Shown piece after piece: positions 37,210 to 44,729 of a DNA stretch of 64,000 bases. The stretch covers positions 2,756,501-2,820,500 of the forward strand of contig NZ_CP045354.1 in the NCBI RefSeq assembly GCF_009363435.1. The letters are read 5' to 3'. Below the pieces are notes generated by a model, which made no database searches, was not told where the DNA came from, and worked only from the letters and a program-made list of their open reading frames with translations. The position numbers were made by a program, and so were the translations under genes. The DNA comes from Labrenzia sp. THAF82 (GTDB taxonomy: Bacteria > Pseudomonadota > Alphaproteobacteria > Rhizobiales > Stappiaceae). Every line of letters begins with the position of its first letter. Position 1 is the stretch's first letter.

Positions 37210-37314
37210 ATGCACTGTTTTCAGTTGCGCTGCCCAACCGTCGCTGCGTCCAACCCGGCCTCCGGTTCCATCCCGGAGGAGGCCCGGTGCGTCACGCAGC
37301 ACCCTGCGACGTGA
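37210..37314 (+). CDS. 34-codon upstream ORF (leader peptide) before ornithine decarboxylase
   Basis: ATG 37210 follows GGGAAAGC and opens a 34-residue frame (starts MHCFQLRCPTVAAS, ends RCVTQHPAT) that stops 60 nt before the decarboxylase start. The frame spans the whole structured leader, so its translation would melt the hairpins. E. coli speF is governed by a 34-residue ornithine-sensing arrest peptide (speFL); the sequences do not look alike, but the geometry is similar. Whether it is translated is inference. Confidence 0.5.
   Translation: MHCFQLRCPTVAASNPASGSIPEEARCVTQHPAT
37254..37306 (+). ncRNA. Structured speF-type leader RNA
   Basis: Two adjacent hairpins: CCTCCGG...CCGGAGG (37259-37265 with 37273-37279, extended by CCGG/CCGG at 37255-37258 and 37284-37287), and a second built on TGCG-TCA-CGCA (37288-37298). 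They lie about 70 nt before ornithine decarboxylase. A conserved speF motif (Rfam RF00518) is known upstream of this gene in alphaproteobacteria; the assignment here is by position and structure, not a covariance search. Confidence 0.6.
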
Positions 37315-37374
37315 ACCTGCGGTGCGCTGGAAGAATGCGCGTTTCTGCAGCCTTGATTGAAAGGGGAGCCCCCA

Positions 37375-38505
37375 ATGAGTGAGCGCATCCGCGATTTTCT
37401 GCGACGACGCGAAGACGACGGACCTTGTGTGGTTGTTGACCTTGATATCGTGCGGGAAAACTTTCAGGCCTTTGCCAAGTCATTGCCCGACACCTCTGTC
37501 TACTACGCGGTCAAGGCCAACCCTGCACCGGAAATTCTGTCGTTGCTGGAAAGCCTCGGATCGTCTTTTGACTGTGCGTCTGTCGGCGAGATTGAAATGG
37601 TCCTGGCAACAGGTGCTGCATCTGACCGTATTTCCTACGGCAACACCATCAAGAAGGAGAAGGACATTGCGCGCGCTTACCAACACGGTGTCCGGCTCTT
37701 TGCCGTTGACTGCGTCGAAGAAGTGGAAAAAATCGCCCGCGTTGCCCCGGGCTCAAAAGTGTTCTGCCGCGTCCTGTGCGACGGAGCGGGAGCTGAGTGG
37801 CCATTGTCCCGCAAGTTCGGCTGCGACCCTGAGATGGCCCCGGACGTGCTCGAACATGCACACAGGCTCGGTCTTCAGGCCCATGGTGTCTCCTTCCATG
37901 TCGGTTCCCAGCAAGCGAACCTCAGCGCATGGGATTTCGCTCTCGCCATGGCGGCAGGGGTCTTTGGGGAAATGGCGCATCGTGGTGTCGAGCTAAAGAT
38001 GGTCAATATGGGTGGCGGTTTTCCCACCCGTTACCTGAAGGATGTTCCCGGCGTTCCAAGCTATGGCGATGCCATCTTTCATGCGCTGACAAAACACTTT
38101 GGCAACCGTCTGCCTTCGACAATCATTGAACCGGGCAGGGGCATGGTCGGCAATGCCGGTATGATCGAGGCAGAAGTTGTTCTGATTTCGCGAAAGTCGG
38201 CACAGGACGAAATTCGCTGGGTCTATCTGGACATCGGCAAGTTCCACGGTCTGGCCGAGACTATGGACGAGGCCATCCGGTATCCAATCCGGACCCCGCG
38301 TGACGGTGACCGGACCACGCCTTGCGTTCTTGCAGGTCCGACCTGTGACAGCGTTGATGTTCTCTACGAAAAAGACCCCTATGAGCTGCCGGTCAGCCTT
38401 TCCATTGGCGACAAGGTCCTGATCGAAGCCTGCGGAGCCTATACCACGACATATTCCTCAGTCGGCTTTAACGGTTTCGCACCGCTTGCGTCCTTTGTTA
38501 TCTGA
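37375..38505 (+). CDS. Ornithine decarboxylase, fold type III (speF/odc-like)
   Basis: 376 residues from ATG 37375 (AAGGGGAG upstream). Alanine-racemase-fold decarboxylase: PLP Lys47 in YYAVKANP, HVGSQ, the Gly-rich phosphate loop MGGGFP, EPGRG, and active-site Cys324 in GPTCDS. It makes putrescine from ornithine; a lysine/ornithine dual enzyme cannot be excluded. Putrescine is the substrate of the homospermidine synthase encoded 283 bp downstream. A structured leader with an upstream ORF precedes it and probably gives polyamine feedback. Confidence 0.94.
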   Translation: MSERIRDFLRRREDDGPCVVVDLDIVRENFQAFAKSLPDTSVYYAVKANPAPEILSLLESLGSSFDCASVGEIEMVLATGAASDRISYGNTIKKEKDIARAYQHGVRLFAVDCVEEVEKIARVAPGSKVFCRVLCDGAGAEWPLSRKFGCDPEMAPDVLEHAHRLGLQAHGVSFHVGSQQANLSAWDFALAMAAGVFGEMAHRGVELKMVNMGGGFPTRYLKDVPGVPSYGDAIFHALTKHFGNRLPSTIIEPGRGMVGNAGMIEAEVVLISRKSAQDEIRWVYLDIGKFHGLAETMDEAIRYPIRTPRDGDRTTPCVLAGPTCDSVDVLYEKDPYELPVSLSIGDKVLIEACGAYTTTYSSVGFNGFAPLASFVI

Positions 38506-38788
38506 CTGACTTCAGCAGCGCATTTCTTCAACAGCACGGTCTCTCCATCTATCGCCGCAGAGGAGGCCGCGCTGTTTCCCATCAAATGTACATGACCCGC
38601 GTTCTCGTCAGCCATACCGGTCGGCGTGGGCCGTGCTTGCCTAAAAAGATGCGTTTAAGACTTGAAATTTCAGGGAAAAACCGTCAAGTCTTGAGAAAGG
38701 TGCAATCAGTGCGCTTCTTTGCCACTTTCTCGTCTGATGTTGCTGACACAACGCTGTGACGAAACGTAGAAATTTGGAGTTTTGAATA

Positions 38789-41263
38789 ATGACCGATGAT
38801 ACCAAAGGCGGCGCCCCGAAAAGCCGGACTGCCAAAACTGCCGCCAAACCTGCTGCGCGGCGCACGGTTGCAGCAAAAACTCGGTCAACCAAAACAGCTA
38901 CCGACAAGTCGGCTACAAATAAACCCGCTGCGCGCAAACCTGCAGTAGCCAAAGCCTCCAGTGCCAAGCAAAGCGCAAAGACGGTGGCTGCAAAGCAACC
39001 TGCCAGACAGGCTTCAGCAAAACCAACTGCTGCATCAAAAGCGCCGTCATCCAAAGCTGCCGGTGCGAAGGCTGCAGCTGCGAAGCCAGCCACAACCAGG
39101 AAAGCCGCAGCTGCGCCGAAAGCACCGGGCACAAAAGCTGCTTCTGGTTCTAAGGCAGGCGGTGCAAGCAAGCCTAACGCTTCCAAAACAAGTGCCTCGA
39201 AGACTGGTGCTGGCCGAAAGCCTGCTGCAGCAAAGCCCGCATCACCAAAGACAGCAGCGAGCAAAGCTTCCGGAACACGTGCAAGTGCCGCCGGTACGAC
39301 CGCTGCCAGGCAGCCTGCGCAGGCGAAGTCAAATACTGCCAAGTCGAGTGCACAGAAAAAGCCTGCAGCCGCCAAGCCAGCTGCAACCAAGCCTGCAGTG
39401 GCAAAACCAGCCGCGACAAAGGCTGCAACGGCAACTAGGGCTGCAAAAGCGCGGACCGCTTCATCAAAGGCAACCGGTACAGCCAAAGCTGCAGCGACAA
39501 AAGAGAGCGTTGCAAAAGTGGCAGCTGCCAGAAAACCTCAGTCCACTAAGCCTGCCGCAGCAAAAACAGCAACCGTACAATCACGGACTGCGAAACCAGC
39601 CAGCGCAAAGCCAGCGGCGACCAAGCCGTCTGCTGCCAAACCAACAAATACCAGACCAGCTGCAGCCAAGTCGGGACGCACCAGGCCGGCTGCGGCAAAG
39701 CCCGCAAACACCAAGCAAGCTGCCGCAAAACCGGCTGAAGCGAAGAAAACAGCTGCAAGAAAACCGTCCGCAACCAAAGCTGCGCCTCGAAAGACAGTTG
39801 CTAATAAAGTTTCCCCACGGGAGGCGGCGGCCACCAAAAGCTGGCCGGTACATGCAACCATCACAGGCCCTGTGGTGATGATAGGGTTAGGCTCGATCGG
39901 CAAGGGAACGCTGCCCTTGATCGAGCGGCATTTCAAATTCGACAAGACCCGGCTCACGGTGATTGACCCGGTGGATACAGACGCCAAACTTGTAACAGAT
40001 CGTGGCTACAAGTTTCAGAAGACGGCACTGACACCGAAGAACTACAAAGATGTTCTGACACCGTTGCTGAGCGAAGGCGAGGGACAGGGATTTTTGGTCA
40101 ACCTGTCCGTCGATACCTCATCGCTCGATCTTATGAAGCTGTGCCGCAAGCTTGGGGTGCTCTACCTCGACACGGTTGTTGAGCCGTGGCCGGGTTTTTA
40201 TTTCGACGACACTGCGACGGCAGCTGATCGCACCAACTATGCCTTGCGCGAAACCGTGCGCCGGGAAAAGAAAAAGAAACCTGGCGGAACGACCGCCGTT
40301 TCCTGCTGTGGTGCAAACCCGGGGATGGTGTCCTGGCTCGTCAAAAAGGCTCTTGTCGATGTGGCTACTGAAACCGGCGTGAAATTCAAGGAACCCAAGT
40401 CGAAGAAAGACTGGGCGAAATTGATGAAAAAGACCGGGGTCAAAGGCATTCACATCGCCGAACGCGACACGCAACGCGCAAAGCAACCGAAGCCGGCGAA
40501 CACATTCTGGAACACCTGGTCTGTAGAAGGGTTCCTGTCAGAAGGGTTTCAGCCGGCGGAACTCGGCTGGGGAACGCATGAGACCTGGAAGCCGAAAAAC
40601 GCCAAAAGCCACAAGAAGGGCTGCAATGCGGCCATCTATCTGGAACAACCGGGTGCCAATACGAGGGTGAGAACCTGGTGCCCTACGCCAGGAGCACAGT
40701 TCGGCTACCTGGTGACACACAACGAGTCCATTTCGATTGCCGACTATTTCACGCTCGAGAACGGCAAAAGGGTCAGCTACCGGCCAACCTGTCACTATGC
40801 CTATCACCCTGCAAATGATGCGGTGTTGTCGCTCCATGAGCTGTTTGGTGCATCGGGCAAGATCCAGGACAAACTGCATGTCCTTGAAGTGAATGAACTT
40901 CAGGATGGGATCGATGAGCTTGGCGTTTTGCTGTATGGGCACAAGAAAAACGCCTATTGGTACGGTTCCCAGCTGTCGGTAGAGGAGACGCGTAAACTGG
41001 CGCCTAACCAGAATGCTACCGGTTTGCAGGTTACGTCTGCGGTGATTGCCGGCATGGTCTGGGCTCTGGAAAATCCGCAGTCCGGTATCGTTGAAACCGA
41101 TGAGATGGACTACAAGCGATGCCTCGAAATCCAGCTTCCCTACCTTGGTCCAGTCAAAGGGTACTACACCGACTGGACGCCGCTCGATAACAGACCGGGT
41201 TTCTTTCCCGAAGATATTGATCCGAACGACCCGTGGCAGTTCCGGAATATTCTGGTTCGATAG
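38789..41263 (+). CDS. Homospermidine synthase with ~350-residue histone-H1-like N-terminal tail
   Basis: 824 residues in one uninterrupted frame from ATG 38789 (GGAG upstream). Residues 1-~350 are almost only Ala, Lys, Thr, Ser, Pro and Arg, with repeated KPAAAKPA-like units, strongly basic and disordered, like histone H1 or bacterial H1-like tails. Residues 352-824 are a complete homospermidine synthase: the opening WPVHATITGPVVMIG and NAD-binding GLGSIGKGT (~366), length 473 against ~477 for the known Blastochloris enzyme. It converts two putrescines (or putrescine plus spermidine) to homospermidine. The tail is not part of the known family and could tether the enzyme to DNA, RNA or polyphosphate. 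Confidence 0.93.
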   Translation: MTDDTKGGAPKSRTAKTAAKPAARRTVAAKTRSTKTATDKSATNKPAARKPAVAKASSAKQSAKTVAAKQPARQASAKPTAASKAPSSKAAGAKAAAAKPATTRKAAAAPKAPGTKAASGSKAGGASKPNASKTSASKTGAGRKPAAAKPASPKTAASKASGTRASAAGTTAARQPAQAKSNTAKSSAQKKPAAAKPAATKPAVAKPAATKAATATRAAKARTASSKATGTAKAAATKESVAKVAAARKPQSTKPAAAKTATVQSRTAKPASAKPAATKPSAAKPTNTRPAAAKSGRTRPAAAKPANTKQAAAKPAEAKKTAARKPSATKAAPRKTVANKVSPREAAATKSWPVHATITGPVVMIGLGSIGKGTLPLIERHFKFDKTRLTVIDPVDTDAKLVTDRGYKFQKTALTPKNYKDVLTPLLSEGEGQGFLVNLSVDTSSLDLMKLCRKLGVLYLDTVVEPWPGFYFDDTATAADRTNYALRETVRREKKKKPGGTTAVSCCGANPGMVSWLVKKALVDVATETGVKFKEPKSKKDWAKLMKKTGVKGIHIAERDTQRAKQPKPANTFWNTWSVEGFLSEGFQPAELGWGTHETWKPKNAKSHKKGCNAAIYLEQPGANTRVRTWCPTPGAQFGYLVTHNESISIADYFTLENGKRVSYRPTCHYAYHPANDAVLSLHELFGASGKIQDKLHVLEVNELQDGIDELGVLLYGHKKNAYWYGSQLSVEETRKLAPNQNATGLQVTSAVIAGMVWALENPQSGIVETDEMDYKRCLEIQLPYLGPVKGYYTDWTPLDNRPGFFPEDIDPNDPWQFRNILVR

Positions 41264-41534
41264 AAAGTCTTGGGGTGGATTGCGGGGTTCCTGTCGCGCG
41301 CGGGTACCTCGTCTGCTTGTCGGGGATGGAGGAACGGGTCAGATTTCTTTCGTAAATTTAATGATTTGCGGCAGACCAAATAACTTCTCCAAACCGGAAA
41401 TTGCCACAATTGGTTCCCAACTGCCGCGCGGCGCAGATCTATCTTGTCTGGCGCCATACGATCTTTTCTGTCGGGATTTCCAACTCGAAGTAGGCGGAAA
41501 GAACGGCACCAACAAAACGTTGAGAGGTTGGGCC

Positions 41535-41873
41535 ATGAGTATGTTCGTTACCTTGGGGATTTTGCTGCTGACGACCGTTGTCTTCTCGGCAGCTGTCCTC
41601 GGTTATTTCCTTGCGTCGAAGTCTTTTCAGTCGGAAAACCGGTCTGGAGACGGAGGTGTGCTTCTGATTGCGGGCGGTCTTTTCATTGCCTTCACCGCGA
41701 GCTTCATCGAGATTTTCGACTTCGCATTCCGATTGCCGTTTTCTGAAACTGTAGACCTTGGAATTGGTCTGGCTTCAGTTGTCGCCGCGATCCTTGCGGC
41801 ACAGGCGGCCTTTGTGGTTTTCAGTCGCAATGCTTCCGTACCAGCACCAGCTTCGAAGGACCGAGCACGCTAA
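41535..41873 (+). CDS. Small integral membrane protein, unknown function
   Basis: 112 residues from ATG 41535 with AGAGG 7 nt upstream; the longer frame from 41046 overlaps the homospermidine synthase gene and is rejected. Three membrane helices (about 5-27, 38-60, 72-93). No known motif. It may be co-transcribed with the polyamine genes but a 270-bp gap makes this uncertain. Confidence 0.65.
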   Translation: MSMFVTLGILLLTTVVFSAAVLGYFLASKSFQSENRSGDGGVLLIAGGLFIAFTASFIEIFDFAFRLPFSETVDLGIGLASVVAAILAAQAAFVVFSRNASVPAPASKDRAR

Positions 41874-41931
41874 TGTCAGGCTTTTTGCGGAAGTGTTCCC
41901 GGTGAAATGGGAAACACTTCCGCTGACCGCC

Positions 41932-42321
41932 TTAACCGCCAAGTTTCGCAACACCGAGCGGAACGTTGAATTTGCGACACCATACGTAGACTTCGTTGTA
42001 TTTGGAGACGTCGATACCACCGCGCAACCGGTAGGATTGCTGACCCTTCAACTTCTTCAACGCGCCGAGATCCGTATCTGGATCGTATCGCCCGTTCCGT
42101 CCAAGTCCAATGCGGGCGTCCGGGGCACCATCAAAGGTAAAATCCCTCTGCAAGACGACGCGGCTGCCGGACAGCTCCGCGTGCCCCGTTGTCACATGAC
42201 GGCTCTTTCCCTTAAAGCGTCCGGATCTGGTGCGGTCCTGTGCAAGAGCGGGAAGAGATGTGGTGGCCGTGGCCACTGCCAGGCCGGCTGACAGTGACAA
42301 GAAGTGCCGACGGTTCAACAT
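41932..42321 (-). CDS. Tat-exported DM13-domain protein
   Basis: 129 residues: twin-arginine signal (NRRHFLSLSAGLAVA, cleavage near ALA), then a DM13 domain recognised by GHAELSGSRVVLQRDFTFDGAPDARIGLGR, LGALKKLKGQQSYRL and the final YNEVYVWCRKFNVPLGVAKL with its conserved Cys. DM13 domains are proposed to take part in electron transfer or redox of surface proteins. Convergent with the small membrane protein gene. Confidence 0.9.
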   Translation of the reverse strand: MLNRRHFLSLSAGLAVATATTSLPALAQDRTRSGRFKGKSRHVTTGHAELSGSRVVLQRDFTFDGAPDARIGLGRNGRYDPDTDLGALKKLKGQQSYRLRGGIDVSKYNEVYVWCRKFNVPLGVAKLGG

Positions 42322-42610
42322 GGGACATGTTCCTTTTCATCAAGTGCGAGTTTTGTCGGCGCAGATGGATGTTCCCGCCGCTGTTTGATGAGGTGGCGCT
42401 TCGGGCTTTTCGATTGAAGGCCCCATTTGGTCAACCAACGTCACATCAGGGCGAGGATCAGGTGATATGGCTTGGGTCTCAGCTCTACCTGACGTTGAGG
42501 AAACGATTGTATTTTGAGATTTTATTTATCAAAGGTTGCTGATTGTCTTTGAGGTGATCTAGTCTGCTCAAGTAGCTTATTTGTTTTTACACTACTTTCG
42601 GTGATCGGTA

Positions 42611-44710
42611 ATGGCATCGGTCAAGCATTCATTTTCTGGAACACTTCGCGGCCTCGATGTAAGACCCGACCGGGTTGATTTCAGGGATCGTCCCTATCGT
42701 CCGCCTTTAACGTTCCTGCCACCACAATATCCGCCGGAAGATCTGGCGGATCAATTTCTGCCGAGATTTCTCGAAGATGGATACATATTGAACCAGGGCT
42801 CGGAAGGGGCGTGCACCGGGTTCGGCCTGGCGGCTGTGATCAACTATGTCTTCTGGGAACGCTACCTTGTGGAAACCGAGCGTGGCAGAGCTGCGGAAAA
42901 GCCTCACCTGGTGAGTGAGCGTATGCTCTACAACAATGCCAAACTCTACGACGAGTGGGACGGCGAAGACTACAGCGGGTCGAGTTGCCGAGGAGCCATG
43001 AAAGGCTGGCACAAACATGGTGTCTGCAAGAAAGACCTGTTTCCCTATGACGACAACAAGTTTGTGCCGCCCAAGGACGGTTGGGAAATTGACGCCATCG
43101 AACGTCCACTGGGCGCATATTACCGCGTGGATTCGCGCTCGATAGCAGACATGCAGGCTGCAATCGTTGAAACCCACGCAATCTATGCCTCCGCCAAGGT
43201 TCATGACGGTTGGAGCCTCAAAAAGTGCGCTTCGTTGCAGAAGGCGGTCATTCAACGAACCAGCGACAAGACGACTGGCGGTCATGCCTTTGCGCTGGTT
43301 GGCTACAACCGTTACGGCTTCATCGTACAGAATTCCTGGGGGCCGGACTGGGGTTACAAGGGCTTTGGACTGCTGCCCTACAAGGATTGGGTGGACAATG
43401 GTTTTGATGCATGGGTCGCGGTCGTCGGTGCGCCGGTTGAGGTTGATCAGGTCGCTGTCGTCAAACCCAGTGCCCCACTTGCCAACCTTCCGGTGTCTGA
43501 ACAGACAAGCGGCAGTTCATCTGAGACCGGTCTGGAAACAGTCACTAGATGGAGCGAGGCAAAGACCTATCGTCACTCGGTTGTGAGCGGCAATGACGGT
43601 CGGCTTTTGCGCCGATTGCCAGAAGCAGCCGACGCGCATGACGGACTGACCGTTGTGTTCAAAAACGTCAGGCAGCTGCTGGAGGACAATAAGGCGCGCA
43701 AACTCGTCTTTTTTGCTCATGGCGGCCTGACCGGGGAAGACCGAGCGATCAGGCATGCGCAAAAGCTTGGGCCCTGTTTTGAGGCCAACGGGATTGCTCC
43801 CGTGTTCTTCGTCTGGAAAACGGGGCTGGCTGAAAGCCTGAAGTTCATCGGCGAAGATCACTTCAGGCGGTTTGCCACAGACCTCTCGGAAGGGCCGGGA
43901 CGTGCCGGAAGCGAAGGGCTGTTCGATGTCTTGAAGGAGAAGCGGGACAGGACATTCGAACTTGCGGCCCGTCAATTGGTGGGCCGGGCGGTCTGGGGCC
44001 AGATGAAGCAGAACGCCGCTTCTGCAGCACTCGGCGAGGGCGCGATCCGCCAGGTCAGCAAACATGTGCGCGCCCTCCTGAACGACTTTCCTGACCTTGA
44101 GCTGCATATGGTTGGACACTCCGCTGGGTCGATCTGGCTCGGCCACTTCCTGGAAGACCTCAGACAGCGAAAACTTGGCGACAAGAAAAAGCCGCCCGTC
44201 AGAACGGTGACGCTTTGGGCTCCTGCATGCACCATTGCTTTTGCAGGTCGCTACTATGGACACACCACCGAGAAACACGTCATCGCGGATGGAGGCCTTC
44301 ATGTCGACCTCTTGAATGACGAGTTGGAGCGGGCTGATTTCGTCGGAAAGGAACAGCTCTACGGTAAATCCATTCTCTATCTGGTCAGCCGGGCGCTTGA
44401 GGATGACCACAAGACGCCGCTGCTGGGTCTGGAATGGGCCTTGAAAGACAGGTTCAAGGAAGCCTTTGAGAAGGATATTTTTGCAGGGGTTACCAGGAAA
44501 TCCGCAGAAGATTGGGTTGCGCAATTAAAGCGCATCAACGCTTCCTTCAGCGTTCTTGAGGACCGCGAAACCACGAACGGCCTCGCTGAAATTCCCGTCC
44601 GTCACGGATCATTCGACAACGACATCGCGATAAACACTGAGATGCTGAGGCGCATTCTCGGCGCTGAACCGAAAGTTATCATCAAGGATTTGGCCACCCA
44701 TTCTTTTTAG
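42611..44710 (+). CDS. Papain-like (C1) protease fused to a serine alpha/beta hydrolase
   Basis: 699 residues, no signal peptide. N-terminal C1 peptidase domain (~30-275): oxyanion Gln62 and nucleophile Cys68 in NQGSEGACTGFG, His225 in GGHAFALVGYN, Asn241 in QNSWGPDWGYKGFG. After a ~50-residue linker, residues ~345-690 form an alpha/beta hydrolase-like domain with HGG near 370, nucleophile Ser504 in GHSAG and a likely catalytic His665 in RHGSFDND. Both sites look intact. The partner gene (trypsin-nuclease) starts 19 bp later. A cytoplasmic protease-esterase plus protease-nuclease pair suggests a regulated self-directed or defence response. Confidence 0.9.
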   Translation: MASVKHSFSGTLRGLDVRPDRVDFRDRPYRPPLTFLPPQYPPEDLADQFLPRFLEDGYILNQGSEGACTGFGLAAVINYVFWERYLVETERGRAAEKPHLVSERMLYNNAKLYDEWDGEDYSGSSCRGAMKGWHKHGVCKKDLFPYDDNKFVPPKDGWEIDAIERPLGAYYRVDSRSIADMQAAIVETHAIYASAKVHDGWSLKKCASLQKAVIQRTSDKTTGGHAFALVGYNRYGFIVQNSWGPDWGYKGFGLLPYKDWVDNGFDAWVAVVGAPVEVDQVAVVKPSAPLANLPVSEQTSGSSSETGLETVTRWSEAKTYRHSVVSGNDGRLLRRLPEAADAHDGLTVVFKNVRQLLEDNKARKLVFFAHGGLTGEDRAIRHAQKLGPCFEANGIAPVFFVWKTGLAESLKFIGEDHFRRFATDLSEGPGRAGSEGLFDVLKEKRDRTFELAARQLVGRAVWGQMKQNAASAALGEGAIRQVSKHVRALLNDFPDLELHMVGHSAGSIWLGHFLEDLRQRKLGDKKKPPVRTVTLWAPACTIAFAGRYYGHTTEKHVIADGGLHVDLLNDELERADFVGKEQLYGKSILYLVSRALEDDHKTPLLGLEWALKDRFKEAFEKDIFAGVTRKSAEDWVAQLKRINASFSVLEDRETTNGLAEIPVRHGSFDNDIAINTEMLRRILGAEPKVIIKDLATHSF

Positions 44711-44729
44711 AGCAAAGGGAGAGCTCGAC

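Noticed and set aside
38641..39486. 281-codon minus-strand frame and DNA repeats across the Lys/Ala-rich tail, resembling a repeat or CRISPR-like array
   Set aside because: The repetitiveness comes from AAR/GCN codon runs in the coding frame; units are irregular with no constant spacer length. The antisense frame is Ala/Val/Phe-rich low complexity.
43517..44524. 335-codon minus-strand frame opposite the C1 protease-hydrolase gene
   Set aside because: Antisense of a gene with intact catalytic motifs; no ribosome site or domain.
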